Positions 16,505 to 25,229 of a stretch of 64,000 nt of DNA are shown here, piece by piece. Both the position numbers and the translations under genes were made by a program. Origin of the DNA: DATBLE01 sp036555585 (lineage in GTDB: Bacteria; Actinomycetota; Thermoleophilia; Gaiellales; Gaiellaceae); contig DATBLE010000012.1 of assembly GCA_036555585.1 (NCBI GenBank), positions 62,001 to 126,000 of the forward strand. Reading direction: 5' to 3'. The notes under the pieces are model-generated. The model was not told the origin of the DNA and searched no databases. It saw only the letters and a list, made by a program, of their open reading frames with translations. Position 1 is the first letter of the stretch. Every line of letters begins with the position of its first letter.

Positions 16505-17562
16505 GGGACGATTCGCTCCTCCCGCAGGCGCGCGAACAGGGCCGTGAAGGACGACTCGCTGTCACGAACGCCCTCGAAGCCGAGCCGCCGGCTCCGCCCC
16601 ATGTCGGTGAAGGTCTCGATCGTGCGGCCGAGGTCGGCGTCCGTGTGCCACCACGACGCGAGCTGATCGACGTCGAAGTCCCGGAGGCCATGGCGGCGGA
16701 CGACCTCGGGCCAGACCTCGGTCGCGTCCGCCATCTGCTCCTCCAGCGGTGCGGGCTCGACGTCGAATCCGACCGGCTCGACGTCGAGGGCGGCCGCGAG
16801 CCTGGGCCACATTCGCCGCCAGCGGAAGACGTCGCCGTTGACGATGTTCAACGCCCGGTCGGTGGCAGCGGGTGTCGTCGAGGCCCAGAGGAGGTGGTCG
16901 GCGAGCAGGCCGGCATCGGTCACGTCGGTGACCGCCTCCCACTGCTCGCGCGAGCCGGGGAATCGGAACGGACGATCCGTCTCGCGGCAGATCGCGGCAT
17001 AGACGGCGAGGGTCACGCCCATGTTCATCGCATTGCCGAGCGCCCAGCCGATCAGCGTGTGCGGCCGGTGCACCGTCCAGGTGAATCCGTCTCTCTCCGC
17101 GGCAGCGAAGAGGACGTCCTCCTGGACGTAGTAGAAGTTCTCGTAGGGCAGGCGGGGCTGATCTTCGGAGAACGGCGTGTCGGGCTGCGCCTTCGCGTAT
17201 GCCTCGAACGGCCCGAGGTAGTGCTTGAGACCGGTCACGAGCGCAACGTGACGAACCGACTTCTCGCCGGAGGTCGCGTCCAGGAGGTTCTGGAGCATGA
17301 GCCCGTTCGCCGCGCAGTTCTCCGCCTCGGTCGCCCGCCGCGACCAGGTCGCGAAGAAGACGTGGGTGGGGGCAGTGCCGCGTACCGCTGCGGCGACCGC
17401 ATCCGCGTCCTCGAGGTCGGCCGCCAAGGGCTCGATCCGGGGGTCGAGGCCGTTCGGGCTCCGGCAGAGGCCGGAGACCTGCCAGCCGTCGGCGAGCAGG
17501 CGCCGGGCGAGGTTGCCCCCGCTGATCCCGGTCACCCCGACGACGAGGGCGTGGCGACTCAT
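16501..17562 (-). CDS. PRISE-type SDR (progesterone 5-beta-reductase/iridoid synthase-like)
   Basis: The 353-residue extended SDR has an N-terminal nucleotide motif VVGVTGISGGNLARRLL and a set of motifs seen in plant progesterone 5-beta-reductase and iridoid synthase: TGLKHYLGPFE, NFYYVQEDVLF (near residue 142, holding the family's catalytic tyrosine), the segment TVHRPHTLIGW, VYAAICRETDRPFRFPGS and LNIVNGDVFRWRRMWP. PRISE enzymes reduce activated C=C bonds (1,4-enones) with NADPH; bacterial members exist but are little studied. Its ATG overlaps the stop of the ABC fusion gene (ATGA), so it belongs to the uptake operon. Confidence 0.85.
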   Translation of the reverse strand: MSRHALVVGVTGISGGNLARRLLADGWQVSGLCRSPNGLDPRIEPLAADLEDADAVAAAVRGTAPTHVFFATWSRRATEAENCAANGLMLQNLLDATSGEKSVRHVALVTGLKHYLGPFEAYAKAQPDTPFSEDQPRLPYENFYYVQEDVLFAAAERDGFTWTVHRPHTLIGWALGNAMNMGVTLAVYAAICRETDRPFRFPGSREQWEAVTDVTDAGLLADHLLWASTTPAATDRALNIVNGDVFRWRRMWPRLAAALDVEPVGFDVEPAPLEEQMADATEVWPEVVRRHGLRDFDVDQLASWWHTDADLGRTIETFTDMGRSRRLGFEGVRDSESSFTALFARLREERIVP

Positions 17563-20084
17563 GCCACCTGGGTGTGCGCTCGGACCGTGCTCCGGCGCAC
17601 CTGGCTGTAGATGAGGGCCGCGGCGACGATCAGGAGGCCCTGGAAGATGTACTGCCACTTCTGGTCGAGGCTGAGGAACACGGTGGCGTTGAGGACCTGC
17701 ACGCTCAGTCCCGCGCCCATGAGGGTCCCGATGAACGTTCCGCGTCCGCCCAGCAGGCTTGTCCCGCCGAGGACGACGGCGGTGATCGAGGTCAGGGTGT
17801 AGCCCGTCCCCTGTCCCGGGTCGCCGACGCCGAGCTGGGCGAGCAGGACGACTGCGCCGAGGAGGGTGAGGCACGAGGCGCCCACGTAGCCGATGAGCGC
17901 CGTTCTGTTCACGGGTACTCCGACCCGCCGGGCCGACTCCTCGTTCGAACCGACTGCACGCAGACGCAGACCGAGCCGCCCCCGCCGAAGGGCGAGCTCC
18001 AGCCCCAGCGCGCAGACGACGAACGCGATGAAGGCGACGGGAACCGGGCCGATCTTGGTGGAGATCGCGTCGGTCACCGACGAGGCGATGTATCCGTCGG
18101 GAGCCGAGCGCAAGGTGAAGGCCAATCCGCCCAACCCGATGTAGGTGACGAGCGTCGCTGCAACCGGGGTGAACTTCGCGAACCGGATCAACGATCCGTT
18201 GAGGAGGCCAACCCCGACGGCCGCGAGGAACATGAGCACGAACCCGAGCGCCCACACCGCCGGCGATTTGCCGTCGAGCACGAAGAACGAGGCAAGGACG
18301 ACGAGGAATCCGGCGAGCGGACCGACGGACAGGTCAATTCCGCCGAGCAGAAGCGCAAAGGTCTGTCCCAGGGAGATGAACCCGAGCGCCGCGCACGCGA
18401 ACATCACCGCGTTGATGTTGAAGTCGGACAGATACCGGTCGTTGCGGGAGAGGACGTACGCGCCGAGCGCGAACATGACGGCGGCGAGCACCAGAACCGG
18501 CGCGTAGTCCCCCTCGATGAAGCGCGAAACCCGCGAGGAGCCGGCGGTCCGCCGTGCGCGCTGCTCGGCCGTGTGCCCGGTCGCGCTGATCGCGGCATGG
18601 ACGATCCGCTCCTCCGTCACGTCGCCGCCCTCCAGGGTCGCGACTGCCTTGCCACGCGACATCACGATCACGCGGTCGCACAGGCCCTCCAGCTCGAGGG
18701 TGTCACTCGACGCCACGACGACCGGCACACCGCTCGCGGCGACTTCGCGGAGGATGCGGTAGATCTCGGCCCGGGCACCGACGTCGACTCCCTGCGTCGG
18801 CTCGTCGGCGACGAGGATCGCGGGCTTCGAAAGCATCGCCCGCGCCATGACCACCTTCTGCTGGTTGCCGCCGGAGAGGGCCGAGACCGGAGCTTCCAGC
18901 GAGGGCGCCCGCACGGCGAGCTCGGACAGCTCGTACTCCACGGCGTCGACCTCGCGGCTGCGGCGGACGAACGGGCCGGTGGTCAGATGGTCGAGCGCCG
19001 TCAGCGCGGTGTTCTCCCGCACGTTCAGGTCGACCATCAGCCCCTCGGTCAGCCGGTCGGCGGGCATGTAGGCCGCGTTCTTGAGCAACGAGCGGCGGGA
19101 GAAGCCCTTGCCGCCGATCTCGACCGAACCGGTGGCGGCGGCTCGCCCCGCGAGCGCTCGCAGGACCGCCGGCTGACCGTTCCCGACGACGCCGGCCAGC
19201 CCCACGATCTCGCCCCTCCCGGCCGCCAGCGAGACGTCGTCGAAGCCCTGTCCGCTGAGCCCCTCCACGCGAAGCAGTGCGTCCTCGCCGGGCTCCCCCG
19301 CGTGCTTCGGCGGAAAGGTCGCCTCGAGCGTGCGACCGATGATCAGGGCGAGGAGGTCGCCGTCCGAGATATCCCTCACGGCGGACGTCCCGCGGTTCGC
19401 GCCGTCGCGAAGGACTGTGACCCGATCGCCGATCTCGCGGACCTCGCCGAGGCGGTGGGTGATGTAGACCACGGCCGTTCCCTCCGCCGCGAGCTTCCGC
19501 ACGGCGGCGAAGAGCCGATCGACCGAGTCCTGCGAGAGGGGGGCGGTCGGCTCGTCGAGGATCAGCAGCTTCGGCGAGACGGCGAAAGCCTTCGCCAGCT
19601 CGAGAAGGTGCCGACGGGCAACGCTGAGCGACGAGACCCGGTCTTCGAGATGGCTGCCGAAGTGGACGTCGTCGAGCAGTGACCGCATCGCCTTCGATGT
19701 GTCCGGATCGCGTCTCCGGAGGTGCTCCTCTGCGACGGAGACCCGGAAGTTCTCCGCGACGGTCATGTCCGGCAGGAGCGCCGGATGCTGATGGACGATC
19801 GCTATTCCCAACTCCTGAGCCGTCGCCGGTGTCAGGTTCTCGACCGCAGCGCCGTCGAAGACGATCGCCCCCTCGTCCGGGGCCGTCGTCCCCGAGGCGA
19901 CGTTCATCAATGTCGACTTGCCGGCGCCGTTCTCCCCGAGCAGCGCATGGACCTCGCCGGGAAGAACGTCGAAGGCGACATCCCTCAGTGCCACGACGGC
20001 GTCGAAGCGCTTGGTGATCCCGACCATGGACAGCGTCGGGTTCAGAGCGCTCCGGCTGCTCTCGGCGATCACGGTAACGGCCAC
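17559..20084 (-). CDS. sugar-type ABC importer: fused RbsA-like ATPase and RbsC-like permease
   Basis: GTG 20084 has GGAGAG about 9 bases before it, giving 841 residues. Residues 15-500 are the double ATPase of the RbsA/MglA class: Walker A GENGAGKST at 50-58, LLILDEPTAPLS, a degenerate second P-loop GVVGNGQPA and a second signature SGGNQQKVVMARAM near 400 followed by ILVADEPTQGVDVGA. From about 525 on the protein is an RbsC-type permease with GQTFALLLGGIDLSVG and VLGGTSLLGGRGT. These are usually separate proteins. No frameshift or stop is seen at the junction. It lies between the binding protein and the PRISE gene. A second, separate permease at 21325 suggests a heteromeric channel. Confidence 0.9.
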   Translation of the reverse strand: MAVTVIAESSRSALNPTLSMVGITKRFDAVVALRDVAFDVLPGEVHALLGENGAGKSTLMNVASGTTAPDEGAIVFDGAAVENLTPATAQELGIAIVHQHPALLPDMTVAENFRVSVAEEHLRRRDPDTSKAMRSLLDDVHFGSHLEDRVSSLSVARRHLLELAKAFAVSPKLLILDEPTAPLSQDSVDRLFAAVRKLAAEGTAVVYITHRLGEVREIGDRVTVLRDGANRGTSAVRDISDGDLLALIIGRTLEATFPPKHAGEPGEDALLRVEGLSGQGFDDVSLAAGRGEIVGLAGVVGNGQPAVLRALAGRAAATGSVEIGGKGFSRRSLLKNAAYMPADRLTEGLMVDLNVRENTALTALDHLTTGPFVRRSREVDAVEYELSELAVRAPSLEAPVSALSGGNQQKVVMARAMLSKPAILVADEPTQGVDVGARAEIYRILREVAASGVPVVVASSDTLELEGLCDRVIVMSRGKAVATLEGGDVTEERIVHAAISATGHTAEQRARRTAGSSRVSRFIEGDYAPVLVLAAVMFALGAYVLSRNDRYLSDFNINAVMFACAALGFISLGQTFALLLGGIDLSVGPLAGFLVVLASFFVLDGKSPAVWALGFVLMFLAAVGVGLLNGSLIRFAKFTPVAATLVTYIGLGGLAFTLRSAPDGYIASSVTDAISTKIGPVPVAFIAFVVCALGLELALRRGRLGLRLRAVGSNEESARRVGVPVNRTALIGYVGASCLTLLGAVVLLAQLGVGDPGQGTGYTLTSITAVVLGGTSLLGGRGTFIGTLMGAGLSVQVLNATVFLSLDQKWQYIFQGLLIVAAALIYSQVRRSTVRAHTQVA

Positions 20085-20152
20085 GTCGCTTCTCTCCGCT
20101 CGGCGGTTGCGCGCGGCGGCCCCTTCCGCCGCGCGCAACACCTGTCATCCGC

Positions 20153-21250
20153 CTATTTCTTCACCAGCTTCGCCTGTGCGACTGCCGGCAGCTTCGCCGA
20201 GAGGTAGATGTCACCCGGCAGGTTCGCCCTGCACTCGACGGGATGCGGCTTGCCGGTGAGCGAGTTCTCGAACACCAGCGAGGGGAAGTGCGTGGTCGCC
20301 GGCTTCTTGCCGCCGGTCGCAAGCGCTATCGCCCAATCCATCGCGAGGCGTGCGTGGTCGTTCTGCGTCGAGACGGTGAACAGCTTGAACGTGGGATTCG
20401 CGGCGTGGTTCTTCTGCCAGAAGCAGCCCAGCACGTTGCCGTCGGACGTCGCGAGCGCAGGGATCTTGCGATGACTCTTCGTGAACTCGGGCAGAGCCCC
20501 GACGAGCGACGGGCCGAAGTCGGACACGATCACGTCGATCTTCGGGTACTTGGCGATGGCCGCCGAGAGCACCTTCTGCGTCAGGGCCGGATCCCAGTTC
20601 GTCACCTCGAACGGCTGCTCGCCGATGAACTTGTACTTGTTCGTCGGGTCGAGGATCTTGTGAAGGCCCTTGTTCTCCTCGATCCCCTGGCTGTTGCCCT
20701 TCGGGCCGCTGAGCATCAGCACGTTGCCGCCCTTCGGGACCGCACGCAGGATCCACCTGCCCCAGTTCTCACCGGCCTGGGAGAAGGGAGTGTCGACGAA
20801 GACGTTGTAGTCGACTCCGGCCTTCCCGCCCGGCGTGACCCGATACGGCACGGTCACGACGCCCGCCTTGTACGAGCTGCGGAGCGCAGGCAGGATCGCC
20901 TTTCCGGCATCCGGGAACACGACCAGGGCGTTGACGCCCTTGGCAACCATGCCCTGGATGTCCGAGATCGCCTTCTGGGTGTTGCCCTGCCCGTCGGCGT
21001 AGTCGATGGACGTGACGCTGGGACACTTCTTCGCCTCGTCGCGCGCAGAAGCGGTGGTGACGAGGCGCCAGCTGTTTCCGCCGAAGCCGTCCGTGAATCC
21101 GAGCTTGATCTTCTTCGGGCCGCACCACGACGGCACGGCCGAAGCCTTCCCGGACGACGTCGACTTCGCCGACGACGTCGCTGCGACGACCATCACCGCG
21201 CCGCAGGCCAGTGCGAGTGCGAGAAACACGCCCCCTCGCTTCTTGCTCAT
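20153..21250 (-). CDS. periplasmic-type sugar-binding protein of the ABC importer
   Basis: ATG 21250 is 9 bases behind GGAGG; 365 residues. A signal peptide (MSKKRGGVFLALALACGAVM) is followed by a small Ser/Lys linker and a type I solute-binding fold: GFTDGFGGNSWRLVTTASARDEA, GQGNTQKAISDIQGMVAKGVNALVVFP and VIVSDFGPSLVGALPEF, as in the ribose/xylose/galactose-binding class. The cysteine in the signal peptide is not in a convincing lipobox, so secretion rather than lipid anchoring is favoured. It delivers the unknown solute to the fused ATPase-permease. Confidence 0.9.
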   Translation of the reverse strand: MSKKRGGVFLALALACGAVMVVAATSSAKSTSSGKASAVPSWCGPKKIKLGFTDGFGGNSWRLVTTASARDEAKKCPSVTSIDYADGQGNTQKAISDIQGMVAKGVNALVVFPDAGKAILPALRSSYKAGVVTVPYRVTPGGKAGVDYNVFVDTPFSQAGENWGRWILRAVPKGGNVLMLSGPKGNSQGIEENKGLHKILDPTNKYKFIGEQPFEVTNWDPALTQKVLSAAIAKYPKIDVIVSDFGPSLVGALPEFTKSHRKIPALATSDGNVLGCFWQKNHAANPTFKLFTVSTQNDHARLAMDWAIALATGGKKPATTHFPSLVFENSLTGKPHPVECRANLPGDIYLSAKLPAVAQAKLVKK

Positions 21251-21324
21251 GTACCCGTCCTCCCTTCCCGTGGTAGTTGCCTGCTCCGTCGGCACGACGA
21301 CGTGCCGCCTGGTCCGTACGTGGC

Positions 21325-22362
21325 TCATGTCGGTGCGACCGTGCGAGGGCGAAGTGCGGCCACGCGTCGCGCCAACGCCCCCCAGTCGATCGTGTACAGG
21401 GCGACGCCCACGGCCAGCGCTCCGGCCTGCACGAGCGTGCGAGTGGCATAGGTCACGCCGAGCGCCAGGACGAACTGGTCGAGCTGCGAGAGGAAGAGCG
21501 CGGCGACCGCGGTTGCGATGATGTTGCCGCGACCGCCCAGCAGCGAGGTGCCGCCGAGGACGACCGCCGCCACCGTCGGCAGCAGGTAGTTGTTGCCCTC
21601 GTAGGCGGTCGGCTGGTTGACGATCCCCGCGTGCATGACCGCACCGAGGCAATACAGGAGCTGCGCCCAGAGATAGGCGGCCGTCTGGTGCCGCTTGACC
21701 CGGAGCCCGGCCGTGCGGGCAGCGGTCTCGTTGGCGCCCACGCCCTCGAACCGGCGGCCCGGCGGGGTCAGCTTGACCACCGCCGCGACGAGGGCCGTCA
21801 CGGCGACGGCGAAGTACACCGGAGCCGGGATTCCGAGCCAGGTTCCGCCGCCGACCCGCGCCAGGCGAGCGGTCGTCGTCGTCGGAATGCCGGCCGAGTA
21901 CCAGAGGACCGCGCCGAAGAGCAAGGCGTTCGTCCCCAGGGTCGCCACGATCGGGTTGAGACGCATCCGGCCGATCAGGAATCCGTTCACCAGCCCGGCA
22001 GCGATCGCGGCGAGGAAGGCGATGCCGATCGCCGGCCAGAGGCGGGCGTTGTCGCCCGCCGGGTACTTGGTGACGATCACGACGTACAGCGAGAATCCGC
22101 CCGCCACCGACAGGTCGATGCCACCCTGCATGACGACCAGGGTCTGCCCGAGCGCCGCGAGCGCCAGCGCGGACGCGAAGGGCAGCATCGTCAGGATGAC
22201 GCCGCGATTCAGGCTCGACGAGGCGAAGAGCCAGCTTGCGGCAAACAGCAGCCCGGTCGCGACGAGCACGGTGGCGAGGCCGCGCGAGATCACCCTCCTC
22301 GATCCGCGCGGGATGCTCGCCCTGGACCCCTCCGAACCGCCGCTCCGCGTTTCCGGCCTCAC
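21325..22362 (-). CDS. RbsC-like permease of the sugar-type ABC importer
   Basis: A 345-residue membrane protein with about 8-10 helices and the RbsC-class motifs LGQTLVVMQGGIDLSVAG, NPIVATLGTNALLFG and VLGGTSLLGGRGNIIAT. It is first in the minus-strand importer/dehydrogenase operon. GTG 22362 is the longest start but has no good ribosome site; GTG at RRVISRG about 23 residues further in has AGGAGG directly abutting. Together with the permease half of the fusion protein it could form a heterodimeric channel. Confidence 0.88.
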   Translation of the reverse strand: MRPETRSGGSEGSRASIPRGSRRVISRGLATVLVATGLLFAASWLFASSSLNRGVILTMLPFASALALAALGQTLVVMQGGIDLSVAGGFSLYVVIVTKYPAGDNARLWPAIGIAFLAAIAAGLVNGFLIGRMRLNPIVATLGTNALLFGAVLWYSAGIPTTTTARLARVGGGTWLGIPAPVYFAVAVTALVAAVVKLTPPGRRFEGVGANETAARTAGLRVKRHQTAAYLWAQLLYCLGAVMHAGIVNQPTAYEGNNYLLPTVAAVVLGGTSLLGGRGNIIATAVAALFLSQLDQFVLALGVTYATRTLVQAGALAVGVALYTIDWGALARRVAALRPRTVAPT

Positions 22363-22392
22363 CTGGCGGACGATGGTAACGTCCTCCGCGAC

Positions 22393-22444
22393 TGTTCACA
22401 AGTCTTAAGATGAACACTTGCTTGGTGTTCTGCCGACATGAACA
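22393..22444. promoter_or_regulatory. candidate operator cluster in the divergent permease/SDR promoter region
   Basis: TGTTCA (22393) and TGAACA (22411) form an inverted pair 12 bases apart, followed by GTGTTC (22425) and TGAACA (22439). Related half-sites occur before the XRE-cupin gene and beside the cupin gene. Binding by that regulator is an inference from this sharing. Confidence 0.5.
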
Positions 22445-22485
22445 CCGCCGGCGTACCGCCGGCAACTTCTCCGACGGGGGGAGCA

Positions 22486-23271
22486 ATGGGACGGGTGCAG
22501 GACAAGGTCGTGATCGTCACCGGGGGAGCGGGGGGCATCGGGGCTGCTGCCTGCAAGGCGATCGCAGCCGAGGGCGCCAAGATCGTCGTCGCCGACCTCG
22601 ATGCCGGCGCTGCCGAGTCTGTCGCGGCCGAGATCAGGTCCGACGGCGGCACCGCGACATCCGTCGGCGTCGACGTCACCGATCGATCCCAGGTGCAGGC
22701 GATGGTGCGAGCCGCCGTCGAGCAGTTCGGTGCGCTGAACGTGATCTTCAACAACGCCGGCATGAATCGGCCGCGCAGCTTCATGGAGGTCGACGAGGCG
22801 AACTTCGACGAGATCGTTCGCGTCAACACCTGGGGCGTGATCGTCTGCACGCAGGAGGCTGCGCGCCAGATGATCGCGCAGGGAACCGGCGGCAAGATCG
22901 TCAACACCGGATCGATCGCCAGCCGGCAGGGGTACTGGGAGTTCGTTCCCTACTGCGTTGCCAAGTTCGGAACCCTGGCGGTCACACAAGCGACCGCACG
23001 CGGTCTGATCGAGCACGGGATCACCGTGAATGCCTTCGCGCCCGGTGTCGTGGACACGCCGATGTGGATCGGGCTGAACGAGGACATTCGAGCGATCCAC
23101 GACCGCCCCGCCGATGCGAACCCGATGGCGGAGCTCGCCACCGACACATTGGTCGGACGACCCGCCGCACCGGCTGAATTGGCGCCGTTCCTCGTCTACC
23201 TGGCGTCAGAGGAGTCCGACTACATGACGGGACAGATGTACATGGTCGACGGCGGACAGATCCTTGTCTGA
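22486..23271 (+). CDS. SDR-family oxidoreductase
   Basis: A classical SDR of 261 residues. ATG 22486 is chosen because GGGGGAG lies 3-5 bases before it; ATG 22438 is also in frame but overlaps the half-site cluster. Seen: cofactor motif TGGAGGIG, NNAG, catalytic Ser in NTGSIAS and YCVAK (Tyr-x3-Lys), and the C-terminal YMTGQMYMVDGGQ. It is NAD(P)-dependent and resembles polyol/secondary alcohol dehydrogenases. It is divergent from the importer operon and followed by a VOC gene 45 bases on. Confidence 0.92.
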   Translation: MGRVQDKVVIVTGGAGGIGAAACKAIAAEGAKIVVADLDAGAAESVAAEIRSDGGTATSVGVDVTDRSQVQAMVRAAVEQFGALNVIFNNAGMNRPRSFMEVDEANFDEIVRVNTWGVIVCTQEAARQMIAQGTGGKIVNTGSIASRQGYWEFVPYCVAKFGTLAVTQATARGLIEHGITVNAFAPGVVDTPMWIGLNEDIRAIHDRPADANPMAELATDTLVGRPAAPAELAPFLVYLASEESDYMTGQMYMVDGGQILV

Positions 23272-23316
23272 CCGCGCCAGAGCACGTCCCGCCCATCTCG
23301 AACGTACGGAGGAGCA

Positions 23317-23814
23317 ATGAGGGCACTCCATCACGTCGGCATCACCGTCGAGGATCTCGACGCATCGATCCGCTTCTACCACGACGTCCTCGGACTCCGG
23401 TTCGCCAACGAGCCGAGCCCGTGGTTCGACGGAGACGAGCTGAGTCGCGGCGTGGGCGTGCCCGGGGCGGCCCTGCGCCAGGTGAGCCTGCTGGTGGGAG
23501 ACACGACGCTCGAGCTGCTCGAGTACAGCAGCCCGCCCAGCGAGACGAACGCACCTCTTCGGTCGAACAACCTCGGCGCGTCACACGTCGCGTTCCTCGT
23601 CGACGACATCGAGTCGAGCAAGGCCGAGCTCGAGGCCAAGGGGATCGACTTCTACAGCCCGGTGAACGTCGTCGACGACGGCGTGCTCGCCGGCTGGCGG
23701 TGGGTCTACTTCGAGGATCCCGACGGCTATCCGCTCGAGCTCGTCGAAGTCGCCTACTACAACGAGGAGGACCGGCGCGCAGGCATCGCGGCGTACCTGG
23801 AGTCGCGGACGTAG
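23317..23814 (+). CDS. VOC-family (glyoxalase/dioxygenase-like) protein
   Basis: A 165-residue protein with two paired beta-alpha-beta-beta-beta modules. Metal-ligand candidates are HHVGITVEDLDASIRFYHDVLG (His near 5-6), the Glu in TTLELLEY, SHVAFLVDDIESSK and the Glu in PDGYPLELVEV. Methylmalonyl-CoA epimerases, lyases and dioxygenases share this pattern. ATG 23317 follows CGGAGGAGCA. As part of the SDR unit it probably isomerises or cleaves a pathway intermediate; the exact reaction is not readable. Confidence 0.87.
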   Translation: MRALHHVGITVEDLDASIRFYHDVLGLRFANEPSPWFDGDELSRGVGVPGAALRQVSLLVGDTTLELLEYSSPPSETNAPLRSNNLGASHVAFLVDDIESSKAELEAKGIDFYSPVNVVDDGVLAGWRWVYFEDPDGYPLELVEVAYYNEEDRRAGIAAYLESRT

Positions 23815-23822
23815 CGCGGCCG

Positions 23823-23864
23823 GGCGGGTCGCAGGTGCTCCTCCCTCCTCGCCTGCGACCCGCC
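23823..23864 (+). terminator. hairpin after the VOC gene
   Basis: GGCGGGTCGCAGG (23823-23835) and CCTGCGACCCGCC (23852-23864) form a perfect 13-base stem with a pyrimidine-rich 16-base loop, 9 bases after the VOC stop. A T-run is lacking. Confidence 0.7.
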
Positions 23865-23926
23865 GTTCACTTTGCGCGGCCGCGAGGACGCGTTTGCACA
23901 GCGTGATACTTTGGACGGCAGTTCGT

Positions 23927-23977
23927 TGTTCACAGGGACGGCTGAACATCACGGCGTCGCAATCGCTCGACTGAACA
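23927..23977. promoter_or_regulatory. candidate operator before the XRE-cupin regulator
   Basis: TGTTCA (23927-23932) and TGAACA (23943-23948) form an inverted pair with 10 bases between. A further TGAACA lies at 23972 and a TAAACA at 23995, just before the GTG at 24005. The placement suggests autoregulation by the downstream gene product. Confidence 0.5.
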
Positions 23978-24004
23978 GGGCTGAGGCATAGAGGTAAACA
24001 GACG

Positions 24005-24790
24005 GTGGCCGGCGTCAAGAACTCCAAGGTGAAGGGCACGCGGCGACGCAGGCGGCCGCGCGCCGCCTCCCAGGAGGCGGCGAGCCTCGATCGCCAACGG
24101 CTCCGGGACGATCTCGGGCATCGACTCCGGATCGCCCGCGAGGAGAAGAACATCGGTCTGCGCGAGCTCGCCAGGCGGCTCGGCGTGTCCCCCAGCCTGA
24201 TCTCGCAGATCGAGACAGGCAAGACGGAGCCGTCGATCAACACGCTCTTCGCGATGGTCAGCGAGCTCGAGCTCTCGGTCAACGAGATCGTGTTCGACCT
24301 GGAACGCGACGCCGGAGCGGCAGGAGGATCGGACGGCGATGCGACGGCAGCCATGCCCGGAGCTACAGGCGCGGGCAGCGTCGGGCCTGTCGAGCCGCCT
24401 GGATCGCCCGTCCAGCGGAAGTCGAACCGCACCGCGATCAGCCTCGAGGCCGGAGTCAGCTGGCAGCGGCTGACCGCGCAGCCGGACCACAACGTCGATT
24501 TCCTCCTCCTGCGCTATCCGCCCGGCAGCGAGTCGACGCCGCCGCACTCGCTGATGCGACACAACGGGACGGAGTACGGCTACATCCTGTCGGGAAGGCT
24601 CCAGGTCTCGATCGGCTTCGACTCGTACACGATCGGGCCGGGCGACTCGATCTCGTTCGACTGCACCCAGCCGCACCGCTTCGCCACGGTCGGCGACGAG
24701 ACGGTCGAGGCCGTCTGGTTCGTGGTCGGCCGGAGAAACACGCTGTCGGTCGAGGACGCTCCGACCGACGCCGGGCAGGCCGCTCCCTAG
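24005..24790 (+). CDS. XRE-family regulator with C-terminal cupin sensor domain
   Basis: GTG 24005; 261 residues. A basic N-terminus (KGTRRRRRPRAA) is followed by an HTH of the Cro/CI type (IGLRELARRLGVSPSLISQIETGKTEPSINTLF, about residues 50-85), a Gly/Ala linker and a cupin barrel (PGSESTPPHSLMRHNGTEYGYILSGRLQVSIG). This is the HipB-cupin (SutR/PuuR-like) layout, where the cupin senses a small metabolite. It lies inside the catabolic island next to a cupin enzyme gene with which it converges (4-base overlap), so it is the best candidate local regulator. Confidence 0.9.
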   Translation: MAGVKNSKVKGTRRRRRPRAASQEAASLDRQRLRDDLGHRLRIAREEKNIGLRELARRLGVSPSLISQIETGKTEPSINTLFAMVSELELSVNEIVFDLERDAGAAGGSDGDATAAMPGATGAGSVGPVEPPGSPVQRKSNRTAISLEAGVSWQRLTAQPDHNVDFLLLRYPPGSESTPPHSLMRHNGTEYGYILSGRLQVSIGFDSYTIGPGDSISFDCTQPHRFATVGDETVEAVWFVVGRRNTLSVEDAPTDAGQAAP

Positions 24791-25209
24791 GCGGCCGACT
24801 CCTCGTCCTCGCGCCGGGTCACGAAGCCGGCGTCTTCCAGGCTCGCAGCGCCGGCGTAGTACCACGCCATGACGACCTCGGCATCCGAATTGTTCTCGAA
24901 GCCGTGGTATTCGTTCTGGGGCACGAAGACTGCCTCGCCTTGACCGAGCTCGATTGCGTCGTCGCCGACATACGCGATCCCGGAGCCGGATACCAGGTAC
25001 TCGACCTCCTCCGCATTCGGATGGCGATGAATGTCGTGCTTCGCTCCGGGCGGAAAGAAGGTGACTCCGAACACCGTCTTTGCAGCGCCCACGGTGTCCT
25101 TCGTGACCAGCCACCGGACGTCCATATCGACCCACCCTCGGTCGGGAATCCCCGGGCTGGACTCGGTCTCACCGACAACAACCTTGTAGGGGTGTTCGTT
25201 CAACGTCAC
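24787..25209 (-). CDS. single-domain cupin protein
   Basis: GTG 25209; 140 residues forming one cupin barrel. The metal-site motif HDIHRHPNAEEVEYLVSGSG gives the two histidines and the glutamate, and the second motif is PQNEYHGFENN. It may be a small isomerase, a dioxygenase or a sugar-binding cupin. Its promoter region at 25230-25242 holds TAAACA and TGTTCG half-sites like those before the neighbouring regulator, suggesting joint control. It overlaps the end of that regulator gene by 4 bases. Confidence 0.85.
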   Translation of the reverse strand: MTLNEHPYKVVVGETESSPGIPDRGWVDMDVRWLVTKDTVGAAKTVFGVTFFPPGAKHDIHRHPNAEEVEYLVSGSGIAYVGDDAIELGQGEAVFVPQNEYHGFENNSDAEVVMAWYYAGAASLEDAGFVTRREDEESAA

Positions 25210-25229
25210 AGGCGTCGTCTCCTATTCGC

